A stretch of 64,000 bases of DNA from Paeniglutamicibacter sulfureus (GCF_030512175.1 NZ_JAULBL010000002.1:2726149-2790148), one strand, 5' to 3'; positions 9,632-19,119 are shown, numbered from the stretch's first letter. The notes: generated by a model from the sequence alone, not told the origin. Translations and numbers: made by a program.

Positions 9632-11206
9632 ATGGATGCACTGGAAATTGCCAGATGGCAATTTGGGATCACCACCGTTTATCACTTCTTGATGGTTCCC
9701 TTGACGATCGGCCTGGGGCTCACGGTCGCGGTGATGCAAACCGCGTGGCACCGAACCGGCAAGGAAGAATACCTGCGCATGACCAAGTTCTGGGGAAAGC
9801 TTTTCCTCATCAACTTCATCATGGGAGTGGCCACCGGCATCGTCCAGGAATTCCAGTTCGGCATGGCCTGGAGCGAATACAGCCGCTTCGTCGGAGACGT
9901 CTTTGGTGCACCGCTGGCCATGGAGGCGTTGCTGGCGTTCTTCCTTGAATCCGTCCTCCTGGGGCTATGGATCTTCGGCTGGGACCGGCTGCCCAAGCGC
10001 CTCCACCTGGCCACGATCTGGATTGCCTCGCTGGCCAGTATCTTTTCGGCCTACTTCATCCTGGTGGCCAACTCCTGGATGCAGCATCCCGTCGGCACCG
10101 AAATCGTCGACGGCCGCGCCACCATGGTCGATGCCTGGGCAGTCTTCACTAACAACACCGCCCTGGTCACGTTCCCGCACACCATCTTCGGGGCGTTTGC
10201 CGTCGCCGGCGGATTCCTGTTGGGCATCTCCTGGTACCACCTCCACAAACGCCGCCAGTCGGGCATTGACACCATGGACGCCTCGGGCAAGGTCTTGGTG
10301 GGGGAGTCTGCAACCTTGGGGAAAAACCGCGACAAGGTCGACTACCAGGTCTGGATCAAGTCGCTGCGCATTGGCGCCGTCGTGGCGATGGTTGCGTTCA
10401 TGGGTGTTGCCCTCTCCGGCCACGCCCAAGCCCAACTGATGATCCAGCAACAGCCGATGAAGATGGCAGCCGCGGAAGCGGCATGCCATGACGGCACGGG
10501 GTTCTCCCTGTTGTCGGTGGGCGACCTTCGGGGCGGCGGCGCAACCACCTGCGACGACGTCGTCGGCGTCTTCGAAATTCCGGGCTTGCTCTCCTTCCTC
10601 GCCCACGACAACTTCACGACCGAGGTCAAGGGGGTAAACACCCTCCTGCCCGAGTACCAGGAAAAGTACGGAACCCACCTTCCGGACAACCCGATCTACG
10701 GTGATCGCGCCGGAACCGAGATCAACTACCTTCCGGTCATGGAGGTCACCTACTGGGGCTTCCGCCTGATGATCACCCTGGGCGGACTCTCCGCGGTTGC
10801 CGCGGCGGTGGCCCTGTGGCTGACCCGCAAGGGAACTGTGCCTCACAGCAAATGGATCTCCAGGCTCGCCGTCCTGGGAATCCTGGCACCTTTTGGCGGA
10901 AACGCCGCGGGATGGATCTTCACCGAAATGGGTCGCCAGCCTTTCGTGGTGGCACCCAACCCTAGCTTCCAAGGCATCGACCAGGTCTTCATGTACACCG
11001 CGGCTGCCGTCTCTCCGGGGGTGAGTGCGGGGGAGATGCTCTTCTCGTTGATCTCCCTGACCTCCATCTACGCATTCCTGCTGGTGGTCGAGGTCGTTCT
11101 GCTGACCCGTTACGTCCGTGGCGGGATCGGTTCGGCCATGCCCGAGCTCGATGGGCACCCCGATGACCAGGACAAGGACACCGACGTGCTGTCCTTCGCC
11201 TACTGA
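9632..11206 (+). CDS. cydA: cytochrome bd oxidase subunit I
   Basis: The 524-residue quinol-oxidising subunit of the bd-type terminal oxidase, an integral membrane protein carrying hemes b558, b595 and d. Heme-ligand regions are visible: His in 'TVYHFLMVPLTIGL' (near residue 19), His in 'ALSGHAQAQ' and Met in 'EMGRQPF'. 'QPMKMAAAEA' is the conserved family stretch. The ATG at 9632 follows an AAGGG; the open frame upstream crosses the promoter and operator region. First gene of cydA-cydB-cydDC, divergent from blaI, and probably under the operators at 9538-9577. Confidence 0.95.
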   Translation: MDALEIARWQFGITTVYHFLMVPLTIGLGLTVAVMQTAWHRTGKEEYLRMTKFWGKLFLINFIMGVATGIVQEFQFGMAWSEYSRFVGDVFGAPLAMEALLAFFLESVLLGLWIFGWDRLPKRLHLATIWIASLASIFSAYFILVANSWMQHPVGTEIVDGRATMVDAWAVFTNNTALVTFPHTIFGAFAVAGGFLLGISWYHLHKRRQSGIDTMDASGKVLVGESATLGKNRDKVDYQVWIKSLRIGAVVAMVAFMGVALSGHAQAQLMIQQQPMKMAAAEAACHDGTGFSLLSVGDLRGGGATTCDDVVGVFEIPGLLSFLAHDNFTTEVKGVNTLLPEYQEKYGTHLPDNPIYGDRAGTEINYLPVMEVTYWGFRLMITLGGLSAVAAAVALWLTRKGTVPHSKWISRLAVLGILAPFGGNAAGWIFTEMGRQPFVVAPNPSFQGIDQVFMYTAAAVSPGVSAGEMLFSLISLTSIYAFLLVVEVVLLTRYVRGGIGSAMPELDGHPDDQDKDTDVLSFAY

Positions 11207-11235
11207 CCGCCGACTTAAGAGTTAGGACTGTACAA

Positions 11236-12258
11236 GTGGATTACCTGCCCACACTGTGGTTCATCCTGATAGCCGTGCTCTGGGGCGGCTACCTGTTCCT
11301 TGAAGGTTTCGACCTGGGCGTGGGGATGCTCATGAAGACCTTCGCCAAGAACGAGAAGCAGCGCCGCGTGCTGCTGAACACCGTCGGCCCGGTCTGGGAC
11401 GGCAACGAGGTCTGGCTGATCACCGCCGGGGCCGCGACCTTTGCAGCGTTCCCCTACTGGTACGCCTCGCTTTTCTCAGCCCTCTATGTCCCATTGACCT
11501 TGGTGCTCGTGGCCCTGATTTTCCGGGCAGTGGCCTTCGAATACCGCGGCAAGGCACACACCCATGCCGTGCGAAAGGCCTGGGACTGGGCCATCTTCCT
11601 GGGCTCCTTTGTCGCCGCTTTCGGCGTCGGGGCGATGCTGGCGCTGAGCACCACCGGACTTCCGCTGAACGCCAACGGCGACCGCGTGGGCGGGCCCTTT
11701 GCCTGGTTCAACATATACGCGGTCCTCGGCGGGCTCGCCGTCGTGGCATTCTGCCTGATTCACGCGTTGGCCTTCCTCGGCCTCAAAACGGACGGGGACA
11801 TCCGCACCCGGGCGGCACGGCTCGTGGCCCGCTGGCTTCCCGTGGCCTTGCTGCCCATGGCCGCATGGGCGGTTGCGGTGGTGCTGCTGAACCACAGCAT
11901 GGCCGCCGTGGCACCGCTGGGCCTGGCCGTATGCGCCCTGCTGTTCGCCTGGTTCCAGGCGAGCAAAAACCACGAGGGCCTGGTTTTCATCGGGTTGGGC
12001 ATCTTCCTGCTGGCGGGGGTCGCGGCAATTTTCACCGCCGCATATCCCAACGTCCTGCCCTCCACCATTGACGCTGCCTTCAACCTGACGGTGTCCAACG
12101 CATCCTCGACCCCCTACACCCTCAGGCTCATGAGCATCGTGGCGGCTTTCGGCCTGCCCATGGTCCTGGCCTACCAGGCCTGGACCTACTGGGTGTTCCG
12201 CAAGCGGGTCACCGAGGTCCACATTCCCGAGGCACACACCGTGACCTCGATCGTCTGA
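11236..12258 (+). CDS. cydB: cytochrome bd oxidase subunit II
   Basis: The 340-residue second subunit of the bd oxidase. It begins with the characteristic 'LWFILIAVLWGGYLFLEGFDLGVG' pattern (from residue 6) and has about eight to nine hydrophobic helices. The start is a GTG 29 bp after cydA. It is followed after 23 bp by the cydDC exporter gene, and together they form a complete bd oxidase module. Confidence 0.95.
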   Translation: MDYLPTLWFILIAVLWGGYLFLEGFDLGVGMLMKTFAKNEKQRRVLLNTVGPVWDGNEVWLITAGAATFAAFPYWYASLFSALYVPLTLVLVALIFRAVAFEYRGKAHTHAVRKAWDWAIFLGSFVAAFGVGAMLALSTTGLPLNANGDRVGGPFAWFNIYAVLGGLAVVAFCLIHALAFLGLKTDGDIRTRAARLVARWLPVALLPMAAWAVAVVLLNHSMAAVAPLGLAVCALLFAWFQASKNHEGLVFIGLGIFLLAGVAAIFTAAYPNVLPSTIDAAFNLTVSNASSTPYTLRLMSIVAAFGLPMVLAYQAWTYWVFRKRVTEVHIPEAHTVTSIV

Positions 12259-12281
12259 CCGGCACGAGGAGAAACCCCACC

Positions 12282-15200
12282 ATGAAACCCGTTCTTCCCG
12301 CCGGGACCGGTTCCAGGAAGGTCCTGGCCCTGTTGGCCGGACTCGCCGCATTCAAGGCCGGTGGCCTGGTCCTGGTTGCCGACGCCCTGGCCACTGCCAT
12401 CAGCCAACTGGCTGCCGGCTCGCCACTCGATGTCCAGCGGCTGCTGGTGCTTGGCCTGGGCGGAACGATCCTTCGGGCAGCGGCGGTGTGGGGCACCGAG
12501 TTCGCGGCACACCGGGCCGGGCTCGGGGCCAAGGAGCAGCTACGCTCCCGGCTGCTGGCCGCCGGGCTGGACGGGAGGGTTGCCGGTGCCGACCCCGGAA
12601 ACGGGGCGCTGGCGGCACTGGCCAGCCGCGGGCTGGACGGGCTGGACAACTACTACACCAAGTACTTGCCCGCGCTGGTATCCGCCATGGTCATCCCGGT
12701 CCTGGTCGGCGCCAGGATCCTGGCCGCTGACTGGATTTCCGCCCTTGTCGTCGTCCTTACGGTCCCGCTCATTCCGGTGTTCATGATCCTGATTGGACTG
12801 CATACCCAGGATCGGGTCCAGGCCGCGGCCGCCGGGTTGGACAGGCTTTCGAACCAGCTGCTGGAACTGGCCCAGGGGCTTCCCGCCCTCATTGGGCTGC
12901 GCCGGGCGGAGGGCAAGGGCAGGGCCCTGGCCAAGGTCTCCGAGGACTACCGCGAGTCCAGCATGAAGACGCTGCGCACGGCATTTCTCTCCGGGCTGGC
13001 CCTCGAACTCATCGCCACCATCTCGGTGGCGGTGGTCGCCGTCTTCATCGGCGTGCGCCTGGTCTACGGACATATGGGCCTGGAAGCCGGGTTGATTGCC
13101 CTGATCCTGGCCCCTGAATGCTACCTGCCGCTGCGTGCGCTGGGGGCGGCCTTCCACTCCTCGGAGAATGGGGTCCAGGCCCTTGAACGCACAGAGGGAT
13201 TCATAGGCGCCACTGCATCGGACGGGCCGGATTCCGGGCTCCGGACACCGTCCGGGACCTCGCCCGTGTTGTCCATCAAGGGCCTTTCGGTCAGTTATGC
13301 CCGGCGGTCCGAGCCGGTGGTTTCCGGGCTGGACCTGCAGCTGGATGCCGGCGCGGTGCGCGTGCTGGATGCTGCAAGCGGCAGCGGAAAAACCACGCTT
13401 CTGCAGGCGGTGCTCGGCCAGCTCGGGCAGGAGTCCGAGATCGGCGGCGAGATTGGCGTGGACCTGTCCCGCGCGGCGTTCATCTCCCAGCACCCCCGGT
13501 TCACCGAGTCCACCGTGTCAGGCGAGATCCGGCTGCACGCCGGCGCAGGACTGTCCGGGGAAATGCTTCGGGCGGTCCTGGAAGAGGCGAACATCGAGCA
13601 CCTGGCGCAGCGGAACCTGGTGGACTGCAGCCCCGGCGAGCTGCGCCGCCTGGCCGTGGCGCGGGTGCTCGCCAAGGTGGCCGCCGACCCCGGAGTCAAT
13701 CTGGTGCTGGCCGACGAACCGACAGCGCACCTGGACGAGGAGTCCGCCGTCCGCATCCGCCTGGCAATGCGCCGACTGCGCGGTCAATGCGCACTGCTGG
13801 TGGCCACCCACGACAGGGCCCTGGCCACGATGCTGCAGGACCCGGACGCTGCCGCGCGACCGGCGGCCGAAGACCACGGACCCGCGCAACCCCCGCTCTT
13901 GGCCGCTGTTCCCGCACACCCTGCTCCAGTGCGCGAACCCCGGGCTGCGCTCCCGGGCCCGGGTGCCGCGCACTGGCGGCTGCTGGGCTCCATGCCGTGG
14001 TTCCGCAACGGCATGCTCCCGGGTCTCGTGCTGGCCGCGGCCGCGGCGATCTTCGGAGCAGGGCTGACCGGGATCTCCGGCTGGCTCATCGTCACCGCGA
14101 GCCACCAACCCCCGATGCTGCACCTGATGGTCGCCATCGTGGGCGTGCGCACCTTCGGCATCGGCCGCGCGGTCCTGCGCTACGCCGAGCAATTGCGCGT
14201 GCACGACGCCGTCATGGGCTTCGCCTCCACCCTGCGGCAACGCCTATGGGATGCGCTGGTAGCACGGCCACATGGCTGGGGCCGGCTGACCCGTTCGGGT
14301 GCTGCACTGGGTCACCTGGTGGCCGAGGTCGACGAGGTGCGCGACGCAGTGCCCCGGGTCCTGGTGCCGCCGGTCGCGGGAATCGCAACCTGGGTTGCCG
14401 TGACCGTGGGAATCGGCTTCTGGGCCCCGGCGGCGTTGCCGCTGGCGCTGGGGTTGGGGCTCGCTGCCTTTGTGCTGTTGCCGGCGGCCGTGCTTGCGGT
14501 GGAAAGGCGCAGCACCATACACACCAGCCGGCACCGCATGTGGCTTGCTTTCCGGGTGCCCACGCTGTTGGGTGCGGCGGGGGACCTGCGTGCCAACCGG
14601 GTCGGCCCGCGGGCCCTGTCGGAGTTCACCGCGGCCGACGCGAGCGCAACCAGGTTGCTGCGTGCCGCGGCCCGTGGCGCCGGTGTCGCCCAGGGCGGGG
14701 CGGTGCTGCTTTCCTCGCTGGCCGCGGTGCTGGCGGTGGTCCTGGTGGGGACCGGGGGAGAAGCGGCGGCAGTGGCCGCGCTGCTGCTCCTGGCCCTGGG
14801 CGAGCCGATCGCCAACACCTCCATGTCCATCCAGCAATTGCCGCAACTCGATGACGTGTTGCGCCGCGTCTGGGCCACTGCCGGCGGCACGGGCCACACC
14901 CCGGAACCCGCCGGCGTCGCGGAGGTGCAGACCGCGGAGGTGCAGACCGCGGAACTGGGACTGCGGCTGCACGCTGCCGACATCGGCTGGGCCGCGGGGG
15001 AGCCGGTTGTTCAAGGTCTCGACCTTGAAGTGAATCCGGGCGAATGGGTCGCGATCACCGGCCCCTCGGGCTCGGGAAAGTCGACGCTGCTGGCGGCCAT
15101 GCTGGGTGCCCTGAAGCCCCTGTCCGGTGCCCTGCAGGCCAGGCGGGGTGATGGGGATTGGATGCCCATTGGTGCCGCTGACCTGGCCCGGGTGGCCTGG

Positions 15201-15632
15201 TGCCCGCAGGAAGCCCACCTCTTCGATTCCTCCGTGCGCTCCAACCTCGGGCTAGGCAGGGACGCCGAAGACCAGCCCTCCGACGCCGAACTGCGGGCGG
15301 TGCTGGCCAAGGTCGGGCTGGAATCGTGGTTGGGAACGCTGCCCGCGGGCCTGGATGAGCGCATCGGTTCCGGGGGCCACCAGCTTTCCGGCGGCCAGCG
15401 CCAACGCCTGGCCGTGGCCCGTGCCCTGGCCGCAAGGGCACGGGTGCTGCTGCTGGATGAACCAACCGCACACCTGGGCGCGGACGAATCGGTGGCATTG
15501 GTCGCCGATCTCCGCGCCGGTTTGGCGGGCGAAGCGGTGCTGCTGGTGACCCACGACGGAGCCGTTGCGGCACTGGCTGACAGGGTCCATGAACTGGATT
15601 CGGCCTCGCTTCAGGTGCCGGCCGCGGTCTAA
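12282..15632 (+). CDS. cydDC: fused thiol-reductant ABC exporter CydDC
   Basis: A single 1116-residue polypeptide holding both halves of the heterodimeric ABC exporter that moves glutathione/cysteine-type thiols out of the cytoplasm and is needed for bd oxidase assembly. Half 1 (CydD-like): membrane domain to about residue 320, then an ATPase with P-loop ASGSGKTT near 368, signature SPGE near 450 and Walker B LVLADEP. Half 2 (CydC-like): membrane domain from about 565, P-loop GPSGSGKST near 925, canonical LSGGQ near 1036 and Walker B LLLDEP. The first P-loop starts with Ala instead of Gly and its signature is degenerate, so the first site may be weak. ATG with GAGGAG upstream. Confidence 0.92.
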   Translation: MKPVLPAGTGSRKVLALLAGLAAFKAGGLVLVADALATAISQLAAGSPLDVQRLLVLGLGGTILRAAAVWGTEFAAHRAGLGAKEQLRSRLLAAGLDGRVAGADPGNGALAALASRGLDGLDNYYTKYLPALVSAMVIPVLVGARILAADWISALVVVLTVPLIPVFMILIGLHTQDRVQAAAAGLDRLSNQLLELAQGLPALIGLRRAEGKGRALAKVSEDYRESSMKTLRTAFLSGLALELIATISVAVVAVFIGVRLVYGHMGLEAGLIALILAPECYLPLRALGAAFHSSENGVQALERTEGFIGATASDGPDSGLRTPSGTSPVLSIKGLSVSYARRSEPVVSGLDLQLDAGAVRVLDAASGSGKTTLLQAVLGQLGQESEIGGEIGVDLSRAAFISQHPRFTESTVSGEIRLHAGAGLSGEMLRAVLEEANIEHLAQRNLVDCSPGELRRLAVARVLAKVAADPGVNLVLADEPTAHLDEESAVRIRLAMRRLRGQCALLVATHDRALATMLQDPDAAARPAAEDHGPAQPPLLAAVPAHPAPVREPRAALPGPGAAHWRLLGSMPWFRNGMLPGLVLAAAAAIFGAGLTGISGWLIVTASHQPPMLHLMVAIVGVRTFGIGRAVLRYAEQLRVHDAVMGFASTLRQRLWDALVARPHGWGRLTRSGAALGHLVAEVDEVRDAVPRVLVPPVAGIATWVAVTVGIGFWAPAALPLALGLGLAAFVLLPAAVLAVERRSTIHTSRHRMWLAFRVPTLLGAAGDLRANRVGPRALSEFTAADASATRLLRAAARGAGVAQGGAVLLSSLAAVLAVVLVGTGGEAAAVAALLLLALGEPIANTSMSIQQLPQLDDVLRRVWATAGGTGHTPEPAGVAEVQTAEVQTAELGLRLHAADIGWAAGEPVVQGLDLEVNPGEWVAITGPSGSGKSTLLAAMLGALKPLSGALQARRGDGDWMPIGAADLARVAWCPQEAHLFDSSVRSNLGLGRDAEDQPSDAELRAVLAKVGLESWLGTLPAGLDERIGSGGHQLSGGQRQRLAVARALAARARVLLLDEPTAHLGADESVALVADLRAGLAGEAVLLVTHDGAVAALADRVHELDSASLQVPAAV

Positions 15633-15652
15633 CTCTGGGAAGCGGAAAACGT

Positions 15653-15693
15653 GCCGGAGGCCAGGTTGCGCGATGCGCAGCCTGGCCTCCGGC
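15653..15693. terminator. bidirectional terminator, cydDC / Ig-like gene
   Basis: A very strong hairpin: GCCGGAGGCCAGG pairs with CCTGGCCTCCGGC, with TGCGC/GCGCA continuing the stem. It lies between the convergent cydDC and Ig-like protein genes. No U-run is evident. Confidence 0.65.
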
Positions 15694-15720
15694 CTGTTGT
15701 GCTAGGACTTCATGGTGTCG

Positions 15721-18402
15721 TTAGCGGGCTCCCGTCGTGAAGGACCATGTGGTGGCCGTGAGCGCGTTGCCGCGGGCATCCTTGATGCCGTTGGAGAGCC
15801 GAACCGTGTAGCGGCTTCCCGCAGCCAGGCTGGCTTTGGGATTCAGCGTGGCGGTGCGGGTCGTGGCGTTGTAGCTGACCACTGCCCCGACCGTTGCGCC
15901 GGCCCGGTTTGTCAACTTCACCGTGGTGGTGTTGATGCCGGAGACAGGCTCGCTGAACTTCGCCGTGACATTGGTGGCACGAGCCACGTTGGTGGCGTTG
16001 ACTGCCGGGCTGCGCCCGATGACCTTCGGTGCCGGATCGGTGGTGAACGCCCACGTCGTGGCCGTCAGCGGGTTGCCGCGGACATCCTTGATGCCGCTGG
16101 AAAGCCGCACCGTGTACCGGGTTCCCAAGGCCAGGCTGGACGTCGGATTCAGCGTGGCGGTGCGCGTGGTGGCGTTGTAGCTCACTGCAGCCGCCACCTT
16201 GGCGCCGGTGGGGGAGGTCAGCCACAGGTTGGTGGTGTTGACCCCGGAGACCGCCTCGCTGAACTTCACGGTGACATTGGTGGTGCGTGCCACGTTGGTG
16301 GCATTGGCCGCCGGTGTCCGTCCGGTGATGGTCGGCAGCGGATCGGTGGTGAAGGACCACGTGGTGGCCGTCAGCGGGTTGCTGCGGGCGTCCTTGATGC
16401 CGTTGGAGAGCCGAACCGTGTAACGGGTGCCCGCGGCCAGTGTGGCCGAGGGGTTCAACGTGGCCGTGCGCGTGGTGGCGTTGTAGGTCACCGCTGCCGC
16501 TACGTTGGTTCCCGCCGGGTTCGTCAGCCGCACCGTGGTGGTGTTGATGCCGGTGACGGCTTCGCTGAACTTCACCGCCACATTGGTGGTGCGTGCCACG
16601 TTGGTGGCATTGGCCGCCGGCGTCCGACCCGTGACGGTCGGCAGCGGATCGGTGGTGAAGGACCACGTTGTGGCCGGCAGTGCGTTGCCCCGGGGGTCCT
16701 TGATGCCCGCGCCCAGCGAGACCGTGTAACGGGTGCCGGCGGCCAGGGTGGCCGTCGGGTTCAGCCTTGCCAGGCGCGTTGCCGCGTCAAAGGTGACAAC
16801 TGCCGACACCGCGGCACCGGTCGAGGTGGTCAACCGCATATTGGTGGCATTGACCCCGGTCATGACCTCGCTGAACCTTACGTCCACGTTGCCGGTGCGT
16901 GCCACGTTGGTGGCATTCACCGCCGGTGTCCGGCCGGTGATCACCGGTGCCGCATCCGTGGTGAAGGTCCACGCAGTGGCCGGAAGCAGACTGCCGCTCG
17001 CATCGTGGATGGCGTTGGACAGAGACACCTTGTAAGTGGTGCCCAGAGCCAGGTTGGCCGTCGGATCTAGGGTTGCCGTGCGGGTCGCTGCGTCATAGGA
17101 AATGGTGGCCGGGACTGCGGTCCCTGCGGCCGTTGCCAGTGTCACGGTGGTTGCATCGATCCCGAGAACGTCTTCGCTGAATGTCGCCGAGACAGTGTTC
17201 CCGAGGGGGATGTCCACAGCGTTGGCAACGGGTGTCCGCGCCGTGACGGCCGGTGCCACATCGGTGGTGAACGACCACGAAACCGGTGCCAGGGCGTTGG
17301 CGCTCGCATCCTGGATGCCGGCGGTCAGCGACATCGTGTAGACGGTGTTATTGGCCAGGCTTGCCGACGGATCGACGGTAACGGTGCGGGTTGCCGCGTC
17401 ATAGCTGATGGTCGATGCGACCACCGTGCCGTCCGCATGCGTCAGGCGCACATTGTTCGGGTTGAATCCGGCGACGGACTCGCTGAACGACGCGGTGATG
17501 TTCGCCGCCACGGGAATGCCGGTGGCGGCGGCGGCCGGGGCCTGGGCGGTCATCAAGGGAGCCGTCACGTCGTTGGGATTGAGCGGCGGTTCCGTTCCGT
17601 CGCTGGAAATCTTCCCTTGGAGACCAAACAGATTAGTGGACAGGTTCACTCCTCCGCCGGTGACCGAGAAGGCGTTTGTGCCAAAGGGGCTGCCGGTCAC
17701 GGTGTGCTCCGCGTCGGGGTTCCCGAGGTAGCCGTCCGGCGCTGCCGGGGCCTGGGCTGGATCCCACTTCAGGAATGGGCCGATATTGCTCTTGAGCGGC
17801 GTGGTGAAGTTTTCTACGGCAGGGGAAATGTCTTCAACGAGTTTGCCGTCCCCGGCTGCATCGGTATCGAGGGTCAGGCTGCCGTAGGGATGAGTGAACG
17901 TCAACGTCGTGTTGGCGGGTCCGTCCTTGACCACCACGCGTTGTCGGCCGAAAACGACCTGGTCTCCGGCCTGGACGGCGTTGGCGAAGGCCGCCTCGAG
18001 TCCAAGGACCAAAACGGCGCTTCCCCCGCCGGGGAATTCCAATTCGCTGGACGCCAGCATGTAGAAGGCTTCGTCCGGGAAATTGTCGGGGAAGGTAATC
18101 GGTGCCTCTGCGTTCGGGACGTCACCGGGAAGGAATCCGCACAGGGGATTCAAGGCGTCAAGACATAGCTCAAGGCGGGTGCCGGCACTGTCCTGGTAGA
18201 AACTGGGAAAACCAGTATCCGTGTTGACGGGACCCACGGCCACGATTCCCCCGGGGTTCTTGACGATGACCTGGGTTGCCGCCTGGGCGGGGGTATGCAT
18301 GCCCAGTGCCAGAAGCCCGATCGTCGTAATCGCAATTCTTCTTTGCAGGTTTCTTGGCGCCGCAGTGTGCTGCCCCGAGCTCCTGAGTTCGTTGGATTTC
18401 AT
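15721..18402 (-). CDS. large secreted protein with six SbsA-type Ig-like repeats
   Basis: 893 residues. An N-terminal signal peptide (basic n-region, hydrophobic core 'GLLALGMHTPAQAA') is followed by an unrecognised domain of about 230 residues containing a Cys pair ('LCLDALNPLCG'). Six tandem repeats of exactly 102 residues follow, of the SbsA Ig-like type: 'SPAVNATNVA..' openings, a 'FSEAV(T/S)G' strand and a 'WSFTTD' ending. The last four are highly similar to each other. There is no LPXTG, SLH or C-terminal membrane anchor; the protein ends right after the last repeat. Start chosen at ATG with GGAG 7-8 nt before. Probably an extracellular or wall-associated structural or adhesive protein; exact role unknown. 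Confidence 0.85.
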   Translation of the reverse strand: MKSNELRSSGQHTAAPRNLQRRIAITTIGLLALGMHTPAQAATQVIVKNPGGIVAVGPVNTDTGFPSFYQDSAGTRLELCLDALNPLCGFLPGDVPNAEAPITFPDNFPDEAFYMLASSELEFPGGGSAVLVLGLEAAFANAVQAGDQVVFGRQRVVVKDGPANTTLTFTHPYGSLTLDTDAAGDGKLVEDISPAVENFTTPLKSNIGPFLKWDPAQAPAAPDGYLGNPDAEHTVTGSPFGTNAFSVTGGGVNLSTNLFGLQGKISSDGTEPPLNPNDVTAPLMTAQAPAAAATGIPVAANITASFSESVAGFNPNNVRLTHADGTVVASTISYDAATRTVTVDPSASLANNTVYTMSLTAGIQDASANALAPVSWSFTTDVAPAVTARTPVANAVDIPLGNTVSATFSEDVLGIDATTVTLATAAGTAVPATISYDAATRTATLDPTANLALGTTYKVSLSNAIHDASGSLLPATAWTFTTDAAPVITGRTPAVNATNVARTGNVDVRFSEVMTGVNATNMRLTTSTGAAVSAVVTFDAATRLARLNPTATLAAGTRYTVSLGAGIKDPRGNALPATTWSFTTDPLPTVTGRTPAANATNVARTTNVAVKFSEAVTGINTTTVRLTNPAGTNVAAAVTYNATTRTATLNPSATLAAGTRYTVRLSNGIKDARSNPLTATTWSFTTDPLPTITGRTPAANATNVARTTNVTVKFSEAVSGVNTTNLWLTSPTGAKVAAAVSYNATTRTATLNPTSSLALGTRYTVRLSSGIKDVRGNPLTATTWAFTTDPAPKVIGRSPAVNATNVARATNVTAKFSEPVSGINTTTVKLTNRAGATVGAVVSYNATTRTATLNPKASLAAGSRYTVRLSNGIKDARGNALTATTWSFTTGAR
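15724..17565 (-). repeat. six tandem 306-bp repeats encoding Ig-like domains
   Basis: From the 3' end of the gene: repeat 6 at 15724-16035, 5 at 16036-16341, 4 at 16342-16647, 3 at 16648-16953, 2 at 16954-17259, 1 about 17260-17565. Unit length is constant (102 codons). Repeats 3-6 share long nearly identical DNA blocks around the 'NATNVAR' and 'TRYTV' segments, which could recombine; repeats 1 and 2 are more diverged. Confidence 0.85.
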
Positions 18403-19110
18403 GTTGACTCCTCAGCCGATCCGAAAGATATGGCAACTGTGCGTGTAACACCTTAGGGAAACCTTGGGCCCGTCACGCCACAAATAAGCGTGTCAAGTGT
18501 GGTTTTCGCGAACGCCAAGGAATGGGGCACCGGGAGGCCGGAAACGCTGTTTTTCATGCGTCCAAGGCCGAGACGGTGTTGCCGGCCACCGCAGTGGAGA
18601 CCACGGGGATCGAGCTTGTTTGGACCCGGTGGGACAGTCGCACGGATATCCGTTATCCGGGCATTCGCAACGGTCACGCCTTCACGGCCCGACAAGAGGG
18701 GCGGTGGCGGGGAGAGACATCCTGGATGACGAAGATGAGCAGGGGGCGAGTGCAAGCGGCAGTGGCCTTTCTTGGTCACAGGCCAGGGCCGTCGAAGACC
18801 AATCTCTCCGCTGGTGCCATATCGCCCGATCATGGGAACCCGCCGGGGATCGCACGCGAGGTTTCCGGCTTGGGGAAACCGTGACGCTCGCGTGCGCCGC
18901 ACCGTCGGTGCCATTCCGTGCCCGGGATTCGCTGGGTGGGGGGAGAATCCTCGAATCCCGGACCGGACGGTTTTCCTGAAGGCCTTGGGTATGGGCCCGC
19001 GGGCCTCGAATCTGTTCGAAGCCCCATGTCAACCGTGAAGGAATCCTTGCAGCCAAACCCTATGAAAAGGTATTGGTCTCGTGCCCGGTCGGCGTCGCGG
19101 GGTTGCCGGA
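18403..19110. other. about 700 bp without a recognisable gene
   Basis: On the minus strand next to the Ig-like gene lie a GGAG ribosome site and, further upstream, a TTGACA hexamer (about 18491-18496) that may be its promoter. Beyond that, short open frames exist in several frames but none has a plausible protein sequence, ribosome site or family resemblance. A small inverted repeat (GGTTTCC/GGAAACC, about 18860-18880) is present. I see no tRNA, rnpB, tmRNA or SRP RNA signature. Confidence 0.5.
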
Positions 19111-19119
19111 CACGGAAAA

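Noticed and set aside
15724-17565. CRISPR-like regular repeats
   Set aside because: The 306-bp period is coding and corresponds to 102-residue Ig-like domains.
18403-19110. tRNA, tmRNA, rnpB or a small gene in the gap before parC
   Set aside because: No cloverleaf, no TTCGA-type arm with a matching acceptor stem, no GAGGAAAGTCC rnpB core, and no coding-like frame.
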